A stretch of 10,002 nucleotides of DNA from Neptuniibacter sp. (GCA_024686055.1 JAIBDV010000075.1:1-10002), one strand, 5' to 3'. Shown: positions 1-7,114, counted from the first letter of the stretch. The notes: generated by a model not told the origin, from the sequence alone. Translations and numbers: made by a program.

Positions 1-783
1 GCGCGCATTTGTGAGCAGGGTCTGTTGCAAATGCTGGTAACTGTTGTCGATGCTCTGCTGCAGGGCCTGACGCTGCTGTCCAAGCTGTTGCTGGTGCTGT
101 GCTGTCTGGGCGACGGCGCTGACCAGTTGCTGCATTGCCTGTTCGTAGCCATCAAGCACGGGGCCAAAGTGGTCTTCAAAAGACAGTTCGACAATCATAT
201 TGCGCAGTTGGGCAAAGGCATCTGTCAGTGCTTTGAGTTGTTGCGGCGCGGGTTGCTCCATATAGCGAAACTCGGCGGAGCGCACCTGTTGAAATGCTTC
301 AACCATGGAGGTAAACAGGCCCAGTGCTTTTTTCAGCTCAGCAGCTTTCTGGCTGAGCTGGCCACGCAAGCCATGCTGGCTGTTCAGGCCCTGTGTTTGC
401 TGGCTGGAAAACCACTGCTGGTTGAGCTGGTCCCAGCGGTTAAACTGCTGGCGAATCTGGGCCAGTTGTTGTCGGGTAGCCGGGTCCGTCAGTTGTATCT
501 GATCAAGCTGGTTGTTCATTGCCTGCTGCATCTGTTGACTTTGTTGCGGCCAGCTTACGATGGTGGCAGGGGTCAGTTTCAGGATAGCGGTTTCGCGGTT
601 GAGTACTTCCAGTTTCAGCCGGGTCAGGCTTTCACTGTAAAAGGTCAGATTCGCCAGGTTGCGGGCGCTGTGATTTTGCAGCCCCAGTCCCCAGAGTGCG
701 ATACTGCAAGCCAGTACCATGCCAATCAGAGCCGTTATCATTACAAGCATCAGTTGTCGTACAAATGCGGGTTGCCAACGCAT
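1..783 (-). CDS. N-terminal part of a membrane-anchored sensor protein (chemoreceptor, histidine kinase or cyclic-di-GMP enzyme), cut by the left edge
   Basis: The minus-strand frame is open from an ATG at 783 to the window edge, giving 261 residues with no stop. The start is supported by AGAGGA (complement of 790-795) six bases upstream. Residues 8-34 form one hydrophobic membrane segment after a short cationic head. Residues 35-261 are Gln- and Leu-rich and look almost wholly alpha-helical, with a GLRGQL stretch at 138-143 followed by a long amphipathic helix. This resembles the four-helix-bundle or helical-bimodular ligand domains found in chemoreceptors. No second membrane segment has been reached, so the extracytoplasmic domain exceeds 225 residues and the output domain lies outside the window. 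Membrane-anchored sensor is what the sequence shows; ligand and output type are unknown. It is divergent from the FecR/OmpA/HD-GYP cassette, so shared regulation is possible but unproven. Confidence 0.8.
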   Translation of the reverse strand, partial: MRWQPAFVRQLMLVMITALIGMVLACSIALWGLGLQNHSARNLANLTFYSESLTRLKLEVLNRETAILKLTPATIVSWPQQSQQMQQAMNNQLDQIQLTDPATRQQLAQIRQQFNRWDQLNQQWFSSQQTQGLNSQHGLRGQLSQKAAELKKALGLFTSMVEAFQQVRSAEFRYMEQPAPQQLKALTDAFAQLRNMIVELSFEDHFGPVLDGYEQAMQQLVSAVAQTAQHQQQLGQQRQALQQSIDNSYQHLQQTLLTNAR

Positions 784-1155
784 AGTTTGTCCTCTTGTGT
801 AACCAGGTGATGTGGGCCCTTAAAAGCCTCTTATTGAGTGCTGGATATGGAATCCTTATTTCTGAAGCTGAATTGAACGGCATTTTTCTTTTTCTTACAA
901 ATTTTGTTTAATCAACCTAAGTACCAGCAATAGCGTCCTGCTGATCATAGAAAAACCACCTGTTGTGCCATATCAGCCCCACCCTGAAGGCGTATCTGAT
1001 AGTCTTTGGCATGGATATTTCACATACCGGAGACAGGCCACTGACAGGCTGAGTACGAATGATTGACATCGATCACATGGGACATGGATACTGCGCGACT
1101 AGGTAAAAACATATGCCATTGCGCTGCGCTGGTCACAAATAGCAGGGAGTCTCCT
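784..1155. other. Divergent intergenic region between the sensor gene and the fecR-type gene
   Basis: These 372 bases hold the upstream regions of two divergent genes. The middle (roughly 830-930) is AT-rich with several A and T runs, as expected for promoter DNA. A sigma-70-like promoter for the rightward cassette is listed separately at 1063-1092. I could not assign a convincing promoter to the leftward sensor gene. No convincing open reading frame, terminator or tandem repeat was seen. Confidence 0.6.
1063..1092 (+). promoter_or_regulatory. Candidate sigma-70 promoter for the FecR/OmpA/HD-GYP cassette
   Basis: A perfect -35 hexamer TTGACA (1063-1068) is followed, after an 18-base spacer, by GATACT (1087-1092), which matches four of six positions of TATAAT. 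Transcription would start near 1099, leaving an untranslated leader of about 57 bases before the ATG at 1156. The -35 match is strong but the -10 is imperfect, so this is a candidate only. Confidence 0.4.
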
Positions 1156-1620
1156 ATGAATTTTCTGAAGCTTGAAAGATTCGTGCTTTTTGCATGTTTA
1201 GTATTTGGAACCAGCGTATTAGCTGGCGGTATTCCGGGGACTGAAAAGGCCGGTACATTCAAGGTGGTCAGTGGAAACGTCAGCGTAAAGCGTAATGGCC
1301 AGACGCTGAAAGCCACCCCCGGTGCGGCCGTGAAGGCGGGAGATGTGGTCGTTACCAGCACCGCCAGCTTTGCAGGCATCACCCTGCTGGACAATACCCG
1401 TCTGACAGCGGGCCCCGGCTCAAAACTGGTGATCGACCGTTTTTCTTTTAACACCACCACCCATGATGGCGAGCTGAGCGCCAGTATCAATAAAGGCAGT
1501 CTGGCGGTTATTTCAGGCCAGCTCGCTAAAGCTAACCCGGAAAAAGTGGTTTTTAACACTGGCACCATGACGGTTGGGGTTAGAGGTACAGAATTTATTA
1601 TTGAAGCAGGCAAGGAGTAA
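1156..1620 (+). CDS. Exported FecR-domain protein
   Basis: This is a 154-residue secreted protein. Residues 1-23 are a typical signal peptide (basic residues K5 and R8, a hydrophobic core, and VLA before GG), so the mature protein should be periplasmic. The rest is one FecR-type beta-rich domain: GNVSVKRNG at 40-48, GDVVVTSTAS at 62-71, a GPGSKLVIDRF segment at 86-96 and the family-typical VGVRGTEF at 140-147. The start is set by GGGAG at 1145-1149, six bases before the ATG; longer in-frame extensions to 1063 lack this support. It is not a full FecR anti-sigma regulator: there is no cytoplasmic N-terminal domain or internal membrane helix, and no sigma factor gene nearby. Only six bases separate it from the OmpA-family gene, which indicates co-transcription. 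In this family such stand-alone domains are thought to act in envelope binding or sensing; the ligand is unknown. Confidence 0.88.
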   Translation: MNFLKLERFVLFACLVFGTSVLAGGIPGTEKAGTFKVVSGNVSVKRNGQTLKATPGAAVKAGDVVVTSTASFAGITLLDNTRLTAGPGSKLVIDRFSFNTTTHDGELSASINKGSLAVISGQLAKANPEKVVFNTGTMTVGVRGTEFIIEAGKE

Positions 1621-1626
1621 GCCGTT

Positions 1627-2337
1627 ATGAATGTACAGATTAAATCGCTTTCACTTGCCATTCTTATCTTTTCCATGTCCACCGGCGTAAGTGCTGCACA
1701 ATACTGGCTCAGCAGCAACGGTACACCAGTGCGAGACAGCAACAGTGGCTGTGTGAAAGCAGGCTTTGCCGCAAATGCTCAGGCACAACCCGGTTGTGAC
1801 GCTGTCGATCGGGTTATTCTGTTGCCGGGCAAAGATGGTAAAGTCGGTGCCGTTGTTGTAACCGTGGGCGAAACCACGCAGAAAATTGACAGCGCCTACA
1901 GCTCTGTATTGGTGGGCGAAGAAGGTGGAGTCGAAGTCGCGACGGCCAGCGAACAGGAAGTATCGGCCCGGTTTGGTCAGCTGATTGATGCACAGCCACT
2001 ACCACAGACTACATTTACTGTGCGCTTCCTGTCTGGCTCGGCAACCGAACTGACACCAGAGTCTGAAGCCGTGATCCAGCAACTGGTGGAAGACCTGGAT
2101 CGCCGGGACGTACCGGAGGTGCGGCTGGTGGGCCATACCGATACCGTGGGTGCGCTGTCTGCCAACGACCGTCTGTCGAGCGAGCGCGCTCAGACCGTAG
2201 CCGATATTCTGTCCACACAGGGCATTCCACTGGGTCTGCTGGAAGTCACGGGCCGCGGTGAGCGCGAACCCGCGACTCAAACGGCTGACAATGTGGATGA
2301 GCCGGGCAACCGCCGTGTGGATATCACCGTCCGCTAA
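1627..2337 (+). CDS. Exported OmpA-family peptidoglycan-binding protein
   Basis: The 236-residue product begins with a signal peptide (residues 1-24, VSAA before QYW). There is no lipobox Cys, so it should be soluble periplasmic rather than a lipoprotein. Residues 25-60 form a small module with two cysteines, C42 and C57, that could pair as a disulphide. This is followed by a beta-like stretch with LPGKDGKVGAVVV at 66-78. The C-terminal OmpA-like domain spans about 129-236 and has the peptidoglycan-binding signature: GHTDTVG at 169-175, N180, LS at 183-184, R187 and NRRVDI at 228-233. There is no N-terminal beta-barrel, so this is not a porin-type OmpA. It presumably binds the cell wall and presents its N-terminal module in the periplasm. 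Being packed between the FecR-domain gene and the HD-GYP gene suggests that it tethers or informs the sensor; that is inference. Confidence 0.9.
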   Translation: MNVQIKSLSLAILIFSMSTGVSAAQYWLSSNGTPVRDSNSGCVKAGFAANAQAQPGCDAVDRVILLPGKDGKVGAVVVTVGETTQKIDSAYSSVLVGEEGGVEVATASEQEVSARFGQLIDAQPLPQTTFTVRFLSGSATELTPESEAVIQQLVEDLDRRDVPEVRLVGHTDTVGALSANDRLSSERAQTVADILSTQGIPLGLLEVTGRGEREPATQTADNVDEPGNRRVDITVR

Positions 2338-2392
2338 CAGGCCTGCCGCGGATAGATAAACAAGGGCCTTCAGACATAGACTGGTATATCTG

Positions 2393-5300
2393 ATGGAACA
2401 GCAATCTTCCATAAAGCATCGACCCGGTGTATCGCAGGGACGGCGACTGGCAGTGATTCTGCTGATGGCCATCCTGCTGATAGAAGGCCCTTTTTTGATC
2501 CACGGTCTCTCCCGCGCAACCGCTCCAGACTGGTTGCTCGAGGTGACCGAACAGATCAGATCTCCCGTACTGACCACACAGCACGCGCTGTTCGACCTCT
2601 ATCAACAGCTCAGCCCCCGCGTACCAGTCAGCCAGCCAGTCACGGTCATCGCGATTGACGAAAAAAGCATCCGTGCGGCGGGACAATGGCCCTGGCCCAG
2701 AGACCAGTTGGCGCAACTGATTAACACCGTTAACGCCTACCAGCCTGCCGCCATCGGTCTGGACTTCTATATGCCGGAAGCTGATCAGCACTCGCTGCAG
2801 AACCTGGCGCAACGGCTCGGTCCCGACCATGAAGCGCTCAGAGCTCAGTTGATGGCGCAGCCCTCCAACGACTTTCATATGGCGATGGCGCTCAGCAGCA
2901 GTCCTTCGGTGCTGGGTGCGGCTGGATTTACCGTCAAAGCCTTTACCACCAGCGATCATCTGGTGAGCACACCCATTGATGTTAAAGGTACGGCCCCACA
3001 GCCCTTTGTCACCGACTATCCACAGGTACTGGCCAGCCTGTCCGATTTTCAGCATGCGGCAGCGGGTCAGGCATTGCTGAGTGTCTCTGGTGAAATGGGC
3101 GTTATCCGCCGCTTTCCGCTGGTCGCTGCCGTCGACGGAACCCTGATACCCTCCATGCCGATGGAACTGTTTCGCGTCGCAACCCGCGCATCGGCAATAC
3201 AGATCGAAGCTTCAACGATGGGGATACAGTCGATCAGTGTGGCGGATCTTACTGTCGCACCGTTGTGGAATGGCGATCTCTGGCTCCATTACGCGCCGCT
3301 TGAAACCATGCGCGGACGCTACCTTTCTGCCGTAGACGTACTGGCAGGTAAACTGGATCCGCTAATGCTGCAGGGCAAGCTGGTGCTGATCGGTCTGACC
3401 GGTGCCGGCCTGTCCGATATGCGCTTTACCGCCCTGCACGAACAGGTACCCGGCGTTGAGATCCAGGCGCAGGTGATTGAATCCCTGTTTGAACGCGCCC
3501 TGCTGCAACGTCCAGCCTGGTTACCCGCCATCGAACTGCTGCTGGTGTTTGTGATCGGAGGCATGCTGGTCACCTTTGCCCCACGGCCGGATACCCGTAT
3601 CGGCGCTATGATCAAACACCGGCCAGCAGCGCTGCTGGTGATGGTTGCTCTGGGAGCGATGGCCCTGCTGGGAATCGGCTACCTGCTATTTGTGACTCAG
3701 GCCCTGCTGTTCGCATCAACCAATGTGGTCATCGGCATCGCCCTGATCGCAGGTGTTTTTTTTGTACATACCACTCTGCTTAATCTGGCGGAAGCGCGGG
3801 CAAAGCTGGCCCGGCTGGTCGACAGTGGCATCATCCTGGGGCAATTGCGGGAACAGGACGCGGTACTGGAGGTGGTATCAAACAGTCTCAAAGCACTGGC
3901 CCCCTGTGAAGCCTCCGTTGTACTGCTGCCCCATGAAGACAAAAGCCTGCAGCCGGTCGCATTGCAGGGGGTAGCGGGCGGCTGGCAGTCGGTATTCAGG
4001 CTTCAACGGCCGGCATCCGGCACAGAGGCGCAGAACCGGAATCTGCTGATGCAGGCAGTACAGAGTGCCAGCATCGTCGCCGTTGATCAGATCAATGGGC
4101 AGAATCCTCAGCTTGCCTGCCTGCAAGGCGTGAGGACAACGAAGAACAGGCCAGTCGAATCAATCCTTGTGGTACCCATTGTATTCTCGGATCAGAGCAC
4201 CGAGGGGCTGCTCGTTCTGATAAATGCGGTCAATACAGCCGGTTCATCCAGAGCTGGCTTTGACGCGGCGACCATACGCTTGGTGGAAGCCCTGATGAGT
4301 CAGACGGCGGTCGCACTGGAGAACCATAAACTGCTGGAGTCCCAGCAGAATATGATGGATTCCATGGTCAAAATCATCGCCGGTGCCATAGACGAAAAAA
4401 GCCCCTATACCGGTGGACACTGTGAACGCGTACCAGAGCTGGCTGAGATGCTGTGCAGAGCCGCCTGTGATGTCGAGGATGGTCCGCTGGCTGAGTTTGC
4501 CCTCACGACCGACGATGAATGGCGCGAGTTCAAAACGGCCGCCTGGCTTCATGATTGCGGCAAGATCACCACCCCCGAACACGTCATGGATAAAGCCACC
4601 AAACTGGAAACGATCTGCGATCGGATCCATGAGGTGCGAACCCGGTTTGAAGTGTTACTGCGCGATGCACAGATCAATCGACTGGTAGCGATTCATCACC
4701 AGGGCGTCGCACCGGAGATGGCCGACCAGCAGTTCGCACAACGCAAGCAGCAACTGGAAGATGACTTTGCCTTTATCGCCGAATGCAACCAGGGCGGCGA
4801 GTTCCTCAGCCCGGACAAGGTCGAGCGTATTCAGCAGATTGCCAGCCAGAGCTGGATCCGCAACTTTGATAACCGGCTGGGTCTGTCCCATGTCGAACTG
4901 GAACGCCATACCCGTTACCAACCGGCACCACTCCCGGTCACCGAGCCTCTGCTAAGCGATCGACCTGAACACCTGGTCGAACGCCCATCCAGCACCGCTC
5001 TGGATGCACGTTTCGGCTTTAGAATGGAGATCCCGGAGTATCTCTATAACCACGGTGAATTGCACAATCTGACTGTCAGCCGTGGCACGCTGACCAACGA
5101 AGAACGCTTCAAGATCAATGAGCATATGATCCATACCATCGCCATTCTGGAGCAGGTGCCCTTCCCGCCAGAGCTTTCACGTATTCCTGAATACGCCGGT
5201 GCACACCACGAAACGCTGATTGGTACCGGTTACCCACGTAAGCTGACCGCTGAGCAGCTGTCGATCCCGGCACGCGTGATGGCCATTGCGGATATTTTTG

Positions 5301-5509
5301 AAGCACTGACCGCCGCCGACCGCCCTTACAAAAAAGCCAAGACACTGTCAGAAGCGATTCGCATTCTGAGCTTCTTCAAGAAAGATCAGCATATCGATCC
5401 GGATCTGTTTGATCTGTTCCTGACTGAAGGCATCTACAAGCAGTACGCCGAGCATTTTCTGAGCCAGGAGCAGATTGATGAGGTCGATATTCAGAAATAT
5501 CTCGACTGA
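2393..5509 (+). CDS. CHASE2-GAF-HD-GYP membrane protein, probable cyclic-di-GMP phosphodiesterase
   Basis: This is a 1038-residue, multi-domain signalling protein. A membrane helix at about 19-38 precedes a periplasmic CHASE2 domain (about 47-375; VTVIAIDEKSI at 83-93, GQWPWPRDQL at 97-106, IGLDFYMPEAD at 121-131). Three helices follow at about 376-396, 412-436 and 440-463. A GAF-like domain covers about 480-645 and an HD-GYP domain about 655-1010. Expected metal ligands are present: H676, H720, D721, H911, H938, H939 and D967. H911 to H938 and H939 to D967 have normal spacing. Two features are unusual: about 160 extra residues lie between KATKL (734-738) and GTLTNEE (898-904), and the signature reads HHETLIGTGYP (938-948), with Ile943 where Asp is usual. 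HD-GYP proteins hydrolyse cyclic di-GMP to pGpG or GMP; activity here is inferred. The start lacks a clear Shine-Dalgarno, but an in-frame stop at 2357 leaves no better ATG. The gene lies 55 bases after the OmpA-family gene, with no terminator between. Confidence 0.92.
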   Translation: MEQQSSIKHRPGVSQGRRLAVILLMAILLIEGPFLIHGLSRATAPDWLLEVTEQIRSPVLTTQHALFDLYQQLSPRVPVSQPVTVIAIDEKSIRAAGQWPWPRDQLAQLINTVNAYQPAAIGLDFYMPEADQHSLQNLAQRLGPDHEALRAQLMAQPSNDFHMAMALSSSPSVLGAAGFTVKAFTTSDHLVSTPIDVKGTAPQPFVTDYPQVLASLSDFQHAAAGQALLSVSGEMGVIRRFPLVAAVDGTLIPSMPMELFRVATRASAIQIEASTMGIQSISVADLTVAPLWNGDLWLHYAPLETMRGRYLSAVDVLAGKLDPLMLQGKLVLIGLTGAGLSDMRFTALHEQVPGVEIQAQVIESLFERALLQRPAWLPAIELLLVFVIGGMLVTFAPRPDTRIGAMIKHRPAALLVMVALGAMALLGIGYLLFVTQALLFASTNVVIGIALIAGVFFVHTTLLNLAEARAKLARLVDSGIILGQLREQDAVLEVVSNSLKALAPCEASVVLLPHEDKSLQPVALQGVAGGWQSVFRLQRPASGTEAQNRNLLMQAVQSASIVAVDQINGQNPQLACLQGVRTTKNRPVESILVVPIVFSDQSTEGLLVLINAVNTAGSSRAGFDAATIRLVEALMSQTAVALENHKLLESQQNMMDSMVKIIAGAIDEKSPYTGGHCERVPELAEMLCRAACDVEDGPLAEFALTTDDEWREFKTAAWLHDCGKITTPEHVMDKATKLETICDRIHEVRTRFEVLLRDAQINRLVAIHHQGVAPEMADQQFAQRKQQLEDDFAFIAECNQGGEFLSPDKVERIQQIASQSWIRNFDNRLGLSHVELERHTRYQPAPLPVTEPLLSDRPEHLVERPSSTALDARFGFRMEIPEYLYNHGELHNLTVSRGTLTNEERFKINEHMIHTIAILEQVPFPPELSRIPEYAGAHHETLIGTGYPRKLTAEQLSIPARVMAIADIFEALTAADRPYKKAKTLSEAIRILSFFKKDQHIDPDLFDLFLTEGIYKQYAEHFLSQEQIDEVDIQKYLD

Positions 5510-5711
5510 TCTATTCAGGGTGGCCAGCCAGCAGCCTGCTGTTGCCCCCCCTCCACCAGACTCCCTGCGGTTGATTCAGCGCCCCGGGTTGGATCAAAAT
5601 GAGAGGATCGGACGCTTACCGATAACCGAAGAGAGTGGTCCATAATTTACAGAGTGAACCCTGACAGGCATGACATTACGCCATGCTGCCATCAGGGCAA
5701 GGGTGTCTGAT

Positions 5712-6431
5712 ATGAGTCTCTACGCGCACAGCGCATATGCGGGTAACCTGGCAGATTGCCATAAACATCAGCTGCTTTGTTCTTTGCTGGCGAAGGCACC
5801 CACGCAGTATCTGGAAACCCATGCCGGGGCAGGGTGCTATCAGCTGGCAGACGGCGGGCGCTGGCAGCAGGGCATTGGGCAGTTATGGCCGTTGCAGCCG
5901 AGGTTGTTCAATGCCGATTGGCTGACGACAGTGATGGCGCTTAACCCTGAACAGCTGATGTCTTACCCGGGTTCACCCTGGCTGGCCCGTGCAATGCTGG
6001 GGCCTGAACGGCTGACGTTGTTTGAGCTGGATATGGCAGTGTCGGATCAGCTGCGAGAGGTACTGCCAGATGTGGATGTGCGTACCGGCGATGGTTTCTC
6101 CAGTGTGGTCCATCTGCTGGAGCCGGGCTGTCTGGTGCTGGTTGATCCACCGTATGCCGAGCCGGATGAATTTGATCGAGCGCTGATGCTGGTCTCGCTG
6201 GTGGCACAGCGTCAGGATTGTACGCTGATGCTCTGGTACCCGCGTTTCAGTGATCAGCGTGAGCAGGGTTTTGTGGCAGAGCTGGAGGCATTACTGAATG
6301 GTTGTGGCTGGCAGCATGAGCTGCATTTTGCATCGGCACAGGGTTCTCTGTGTGGCAGTGGTGTTGCGGTGGTGGGAGCTGAGCCGCTTGAGCCTGCTGT
6401 ACTTCAGGCAATAGCACAGAGCCTGACATGA
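5712..6431 (+). CDS. rlmJ: RlmJ-type 23S rRNA (adenine-N6) methyltransferase
   Basis: The 239-residue product matches the RlmJ (YhiR/DUF519) pattern from end to end. Residues 3-19 (Y4, H6, AGN at 10-12, AD at 14-15, KH at 18-19) correspond to the conserved start of the family. LETHAGAG at 34-41 is the S-adenosylmethionine-binding loop, SYPGSP at 84-89 is conserved, and LVDPPY at 143-148 holds the DPPY catalytic motif of N6-adenine methyltransferases. LWYP at 174-177 and GSG at 215-217 complete the pattern. RlmJ methylates A2030 of 23S rRNA in E. coli, acting on naked rRNA. This version is about 40 residues shorter than the 280-residue E. coli enzyme, mainly in the middle and at the C-terminus. 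The start is chosen from AAGGG at 5699-5703, eight bases upstream, and from alignment with the family; the upstream ATG at 5670 would add 14 residues with no family match. It is a monocistronic housekeeping gene, unrelated to the signalling cassette. Confidence 0.87.
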   Translation: MSLYAHSAYAGNLADCHKHQLLCSLLAKAPTQYLETHAGAGCYQLADGGRWQQGIGQLWPLQPRLFNADWLTTVMALNPEQLMSYPGSPWLARAMLGPERLTLFELDMAVSDQLREVLPDVDVRTGDGFSSVVHLLEPGCLVLVDPPYAEPDEFDRALMLVSLVAQRQDCTLMLWYPRFSDQREQGFVAELEALLNGCGWQHELHFASAQGSLCGSGVAVVGAEPLEPAVLQAIAQSLT

Positions 6432-6434
6432 TAG

Positions 6435-6461
6435 CCCTGCAACTGCCAGGCAGTCGCAGGG
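6435..6461. repeat. 27-base near-perfect palindrome (hairpin) between convergent genes
   Basis: CCCTGC (6435-6440) pairs with GCAGGG (6456-6461), and ACTGC (6442-6446) pairs with GCAGT (6450-6454). There is one A/C mismatch and a three-base loop CAG. This gives an 11-pair GC-rich stem just three bases after the rlmJ stop and 33 bases before the stop of the convergent small gene. There is no T-tract on either side, so it is not a classical intrinsic terminator. It may still stabilise the 3' ends of both transcripts or slow polymerase. Confidence 0.6.
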
Positions 6462-6493
6462 GCGGTCGCGTCAGCTGAATGCCCGGCGCTGTT

Positions 6494-6760
6494 TCAGTAA
6501 AGTGCCTGTTCGTCTTTAACGACTTCTTTCAGGATATGCAGGAACAGGGCATCGGCATCGCTGTGCTCAAGCGGAATTTTTACATTGGTGCTGGCGGACA
6601 GTTCATCGGCAATCAGCACGTCGGCGTTGTCGTCGCCGGCATGTTTGCGGGCAATGCTCAGGGCAGTCTCACAGATCTCTGGCTCAACCAGAACCTTGCG
6701 GATAAAGCCCATCAACTCGTTAATTACACGTTCTTTGTTTTTGATTTCAGCTACGCTCAT
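6494..6760 (-). CDS. Small protein of unknown function (88 residues)
   Basis: I do not recognise this family. The 88-residue product is soluble, with no signal peptide or membrane segment, and is acidic in its C-terminal half. Residues 1-45 look helical (ERVINELMGFIRKVL, then PEICETALSIARKHAG). Residues 46-88 contain VLIADEL, a KIPLEHSDADALF stretch and a terminal helix ILKEVVKDEQALY. The start is well supported by AGGAG seven bases before the ATG at 6758-6760; in-frame extensions upstream have no ribosome-binding site and a different composition. It is monocistronic in view, convergent with rlmJ and divergent from ilvI. Its codon use and site make it look like a real gene, but no function is suggested by sequence or context. 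Confidence 0.75.
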   Translation of the reverse strand: MSVAEIKNKERVINELMGFIRKVLVEPEICETALSIARKHAGDDNADVLIADELSASTNVKIPLEHSDADALFLHILKEVVKDEQALY

Positions 6761-6900
6761 CGCCTTTCTCCTGATCTGAAAACGATATAAACCACTATAA
6801 CCGGTTGTGCCGGTGGGCTGTGCCTGTGTCACGATCAGCGACACGTTCAAGCCGCCATCTTAACCGCTTTACGGGCTGTTATTCCATGCTGGATAAAACG

Positions 6901-6917
6901 CCTTTGTCATACAAAGG
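6901..6917. repeat. Perfect inverted repeat CCTTTGT-CAT-ACAAAGG
   Basis: Seven-base arms are exact reverse complements around a three-base centre. The site lies 141 bases upstream of the small gene and about 385 bases upstream of ilvI. It could be an operator for a dimeric regulator or a small RNA hairpin. On the minus strand it is followed only by a weak T-run (CGTTTTAT), so a terminator is unlikely. Confidence 0.45.
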
Positions 6918-6994
6918 GTTATAGACCATGATAGAGAATCCGTTACCTGGACTTAAGTCGGACTTCAGTGGCCTTTATTGCACTGCAATACTGG

Positions 6995-7023
6995 TTGATC
7001 AAATTTTGTCTAAGTGCAAAAAT
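6995..7023 (+). promoter_or_regulatory. Weak candidate promoter for ilvIH
   Basis: TTGATC (6995-7000) and AAAAAT (7018-7023) are separated by 17 bases, and each matches four of six consensus positions. It is the best pair I found upstream of ilvI, but it is weak. Use would give a leader of about 270 bases. In E. coli ilvIH is activated by Lrp; no Lrp site can be called by eye here. Confidence 0.25.
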
Positions 7024-7114
7024 ACGCCCCTTACTTTTCGACCTGAGGCCAGTAGGTTACCCCGACCGCCTGCGGACGTGAGCATTGGAACTGCTCGCCC
7101 GTTCAGATCAGGTC

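Noticed and set aside
25..810. Plus-strand 261-codon open frame rich in Leu and Cys
   Set aside because: It is the antisense shadow of the truncated sensor gene, which has a good ribosome-binding site, membrane segment and coherent helical domain; the plus frame has low-complexity Leu/Cys composition and no family pattern.
1063..1155. Longer N-terminus for the FecR-domain protein starting at TTG 1063
   Set aside because: It would bury the signal peptide behind 31 residues and overlaps the promoter candidate; the ATG at 1156 has a good ribosome-binding site.
1020..1742. Minus-strand 240-codon open frame
   Set aside because: It lies antisense to the FecR-domain gene and the start of the OmpA-family gene and shows no domain pattern.
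5529..5541. CAGCA/TGCTG hairpin after the HD-GYP gene as a terminator
   Set aside because: The stem is only five pairs and no T-tract follows; the cassette's terminator could not be identified.
6886..6924. 12-codon mini-frame (MLDKTPLSYKGL) as a leader peptide
   Set aside because: There is no ribosome-binding site, only three Leu codons that are not in a run, and no terminator/antiterminator pair after it.
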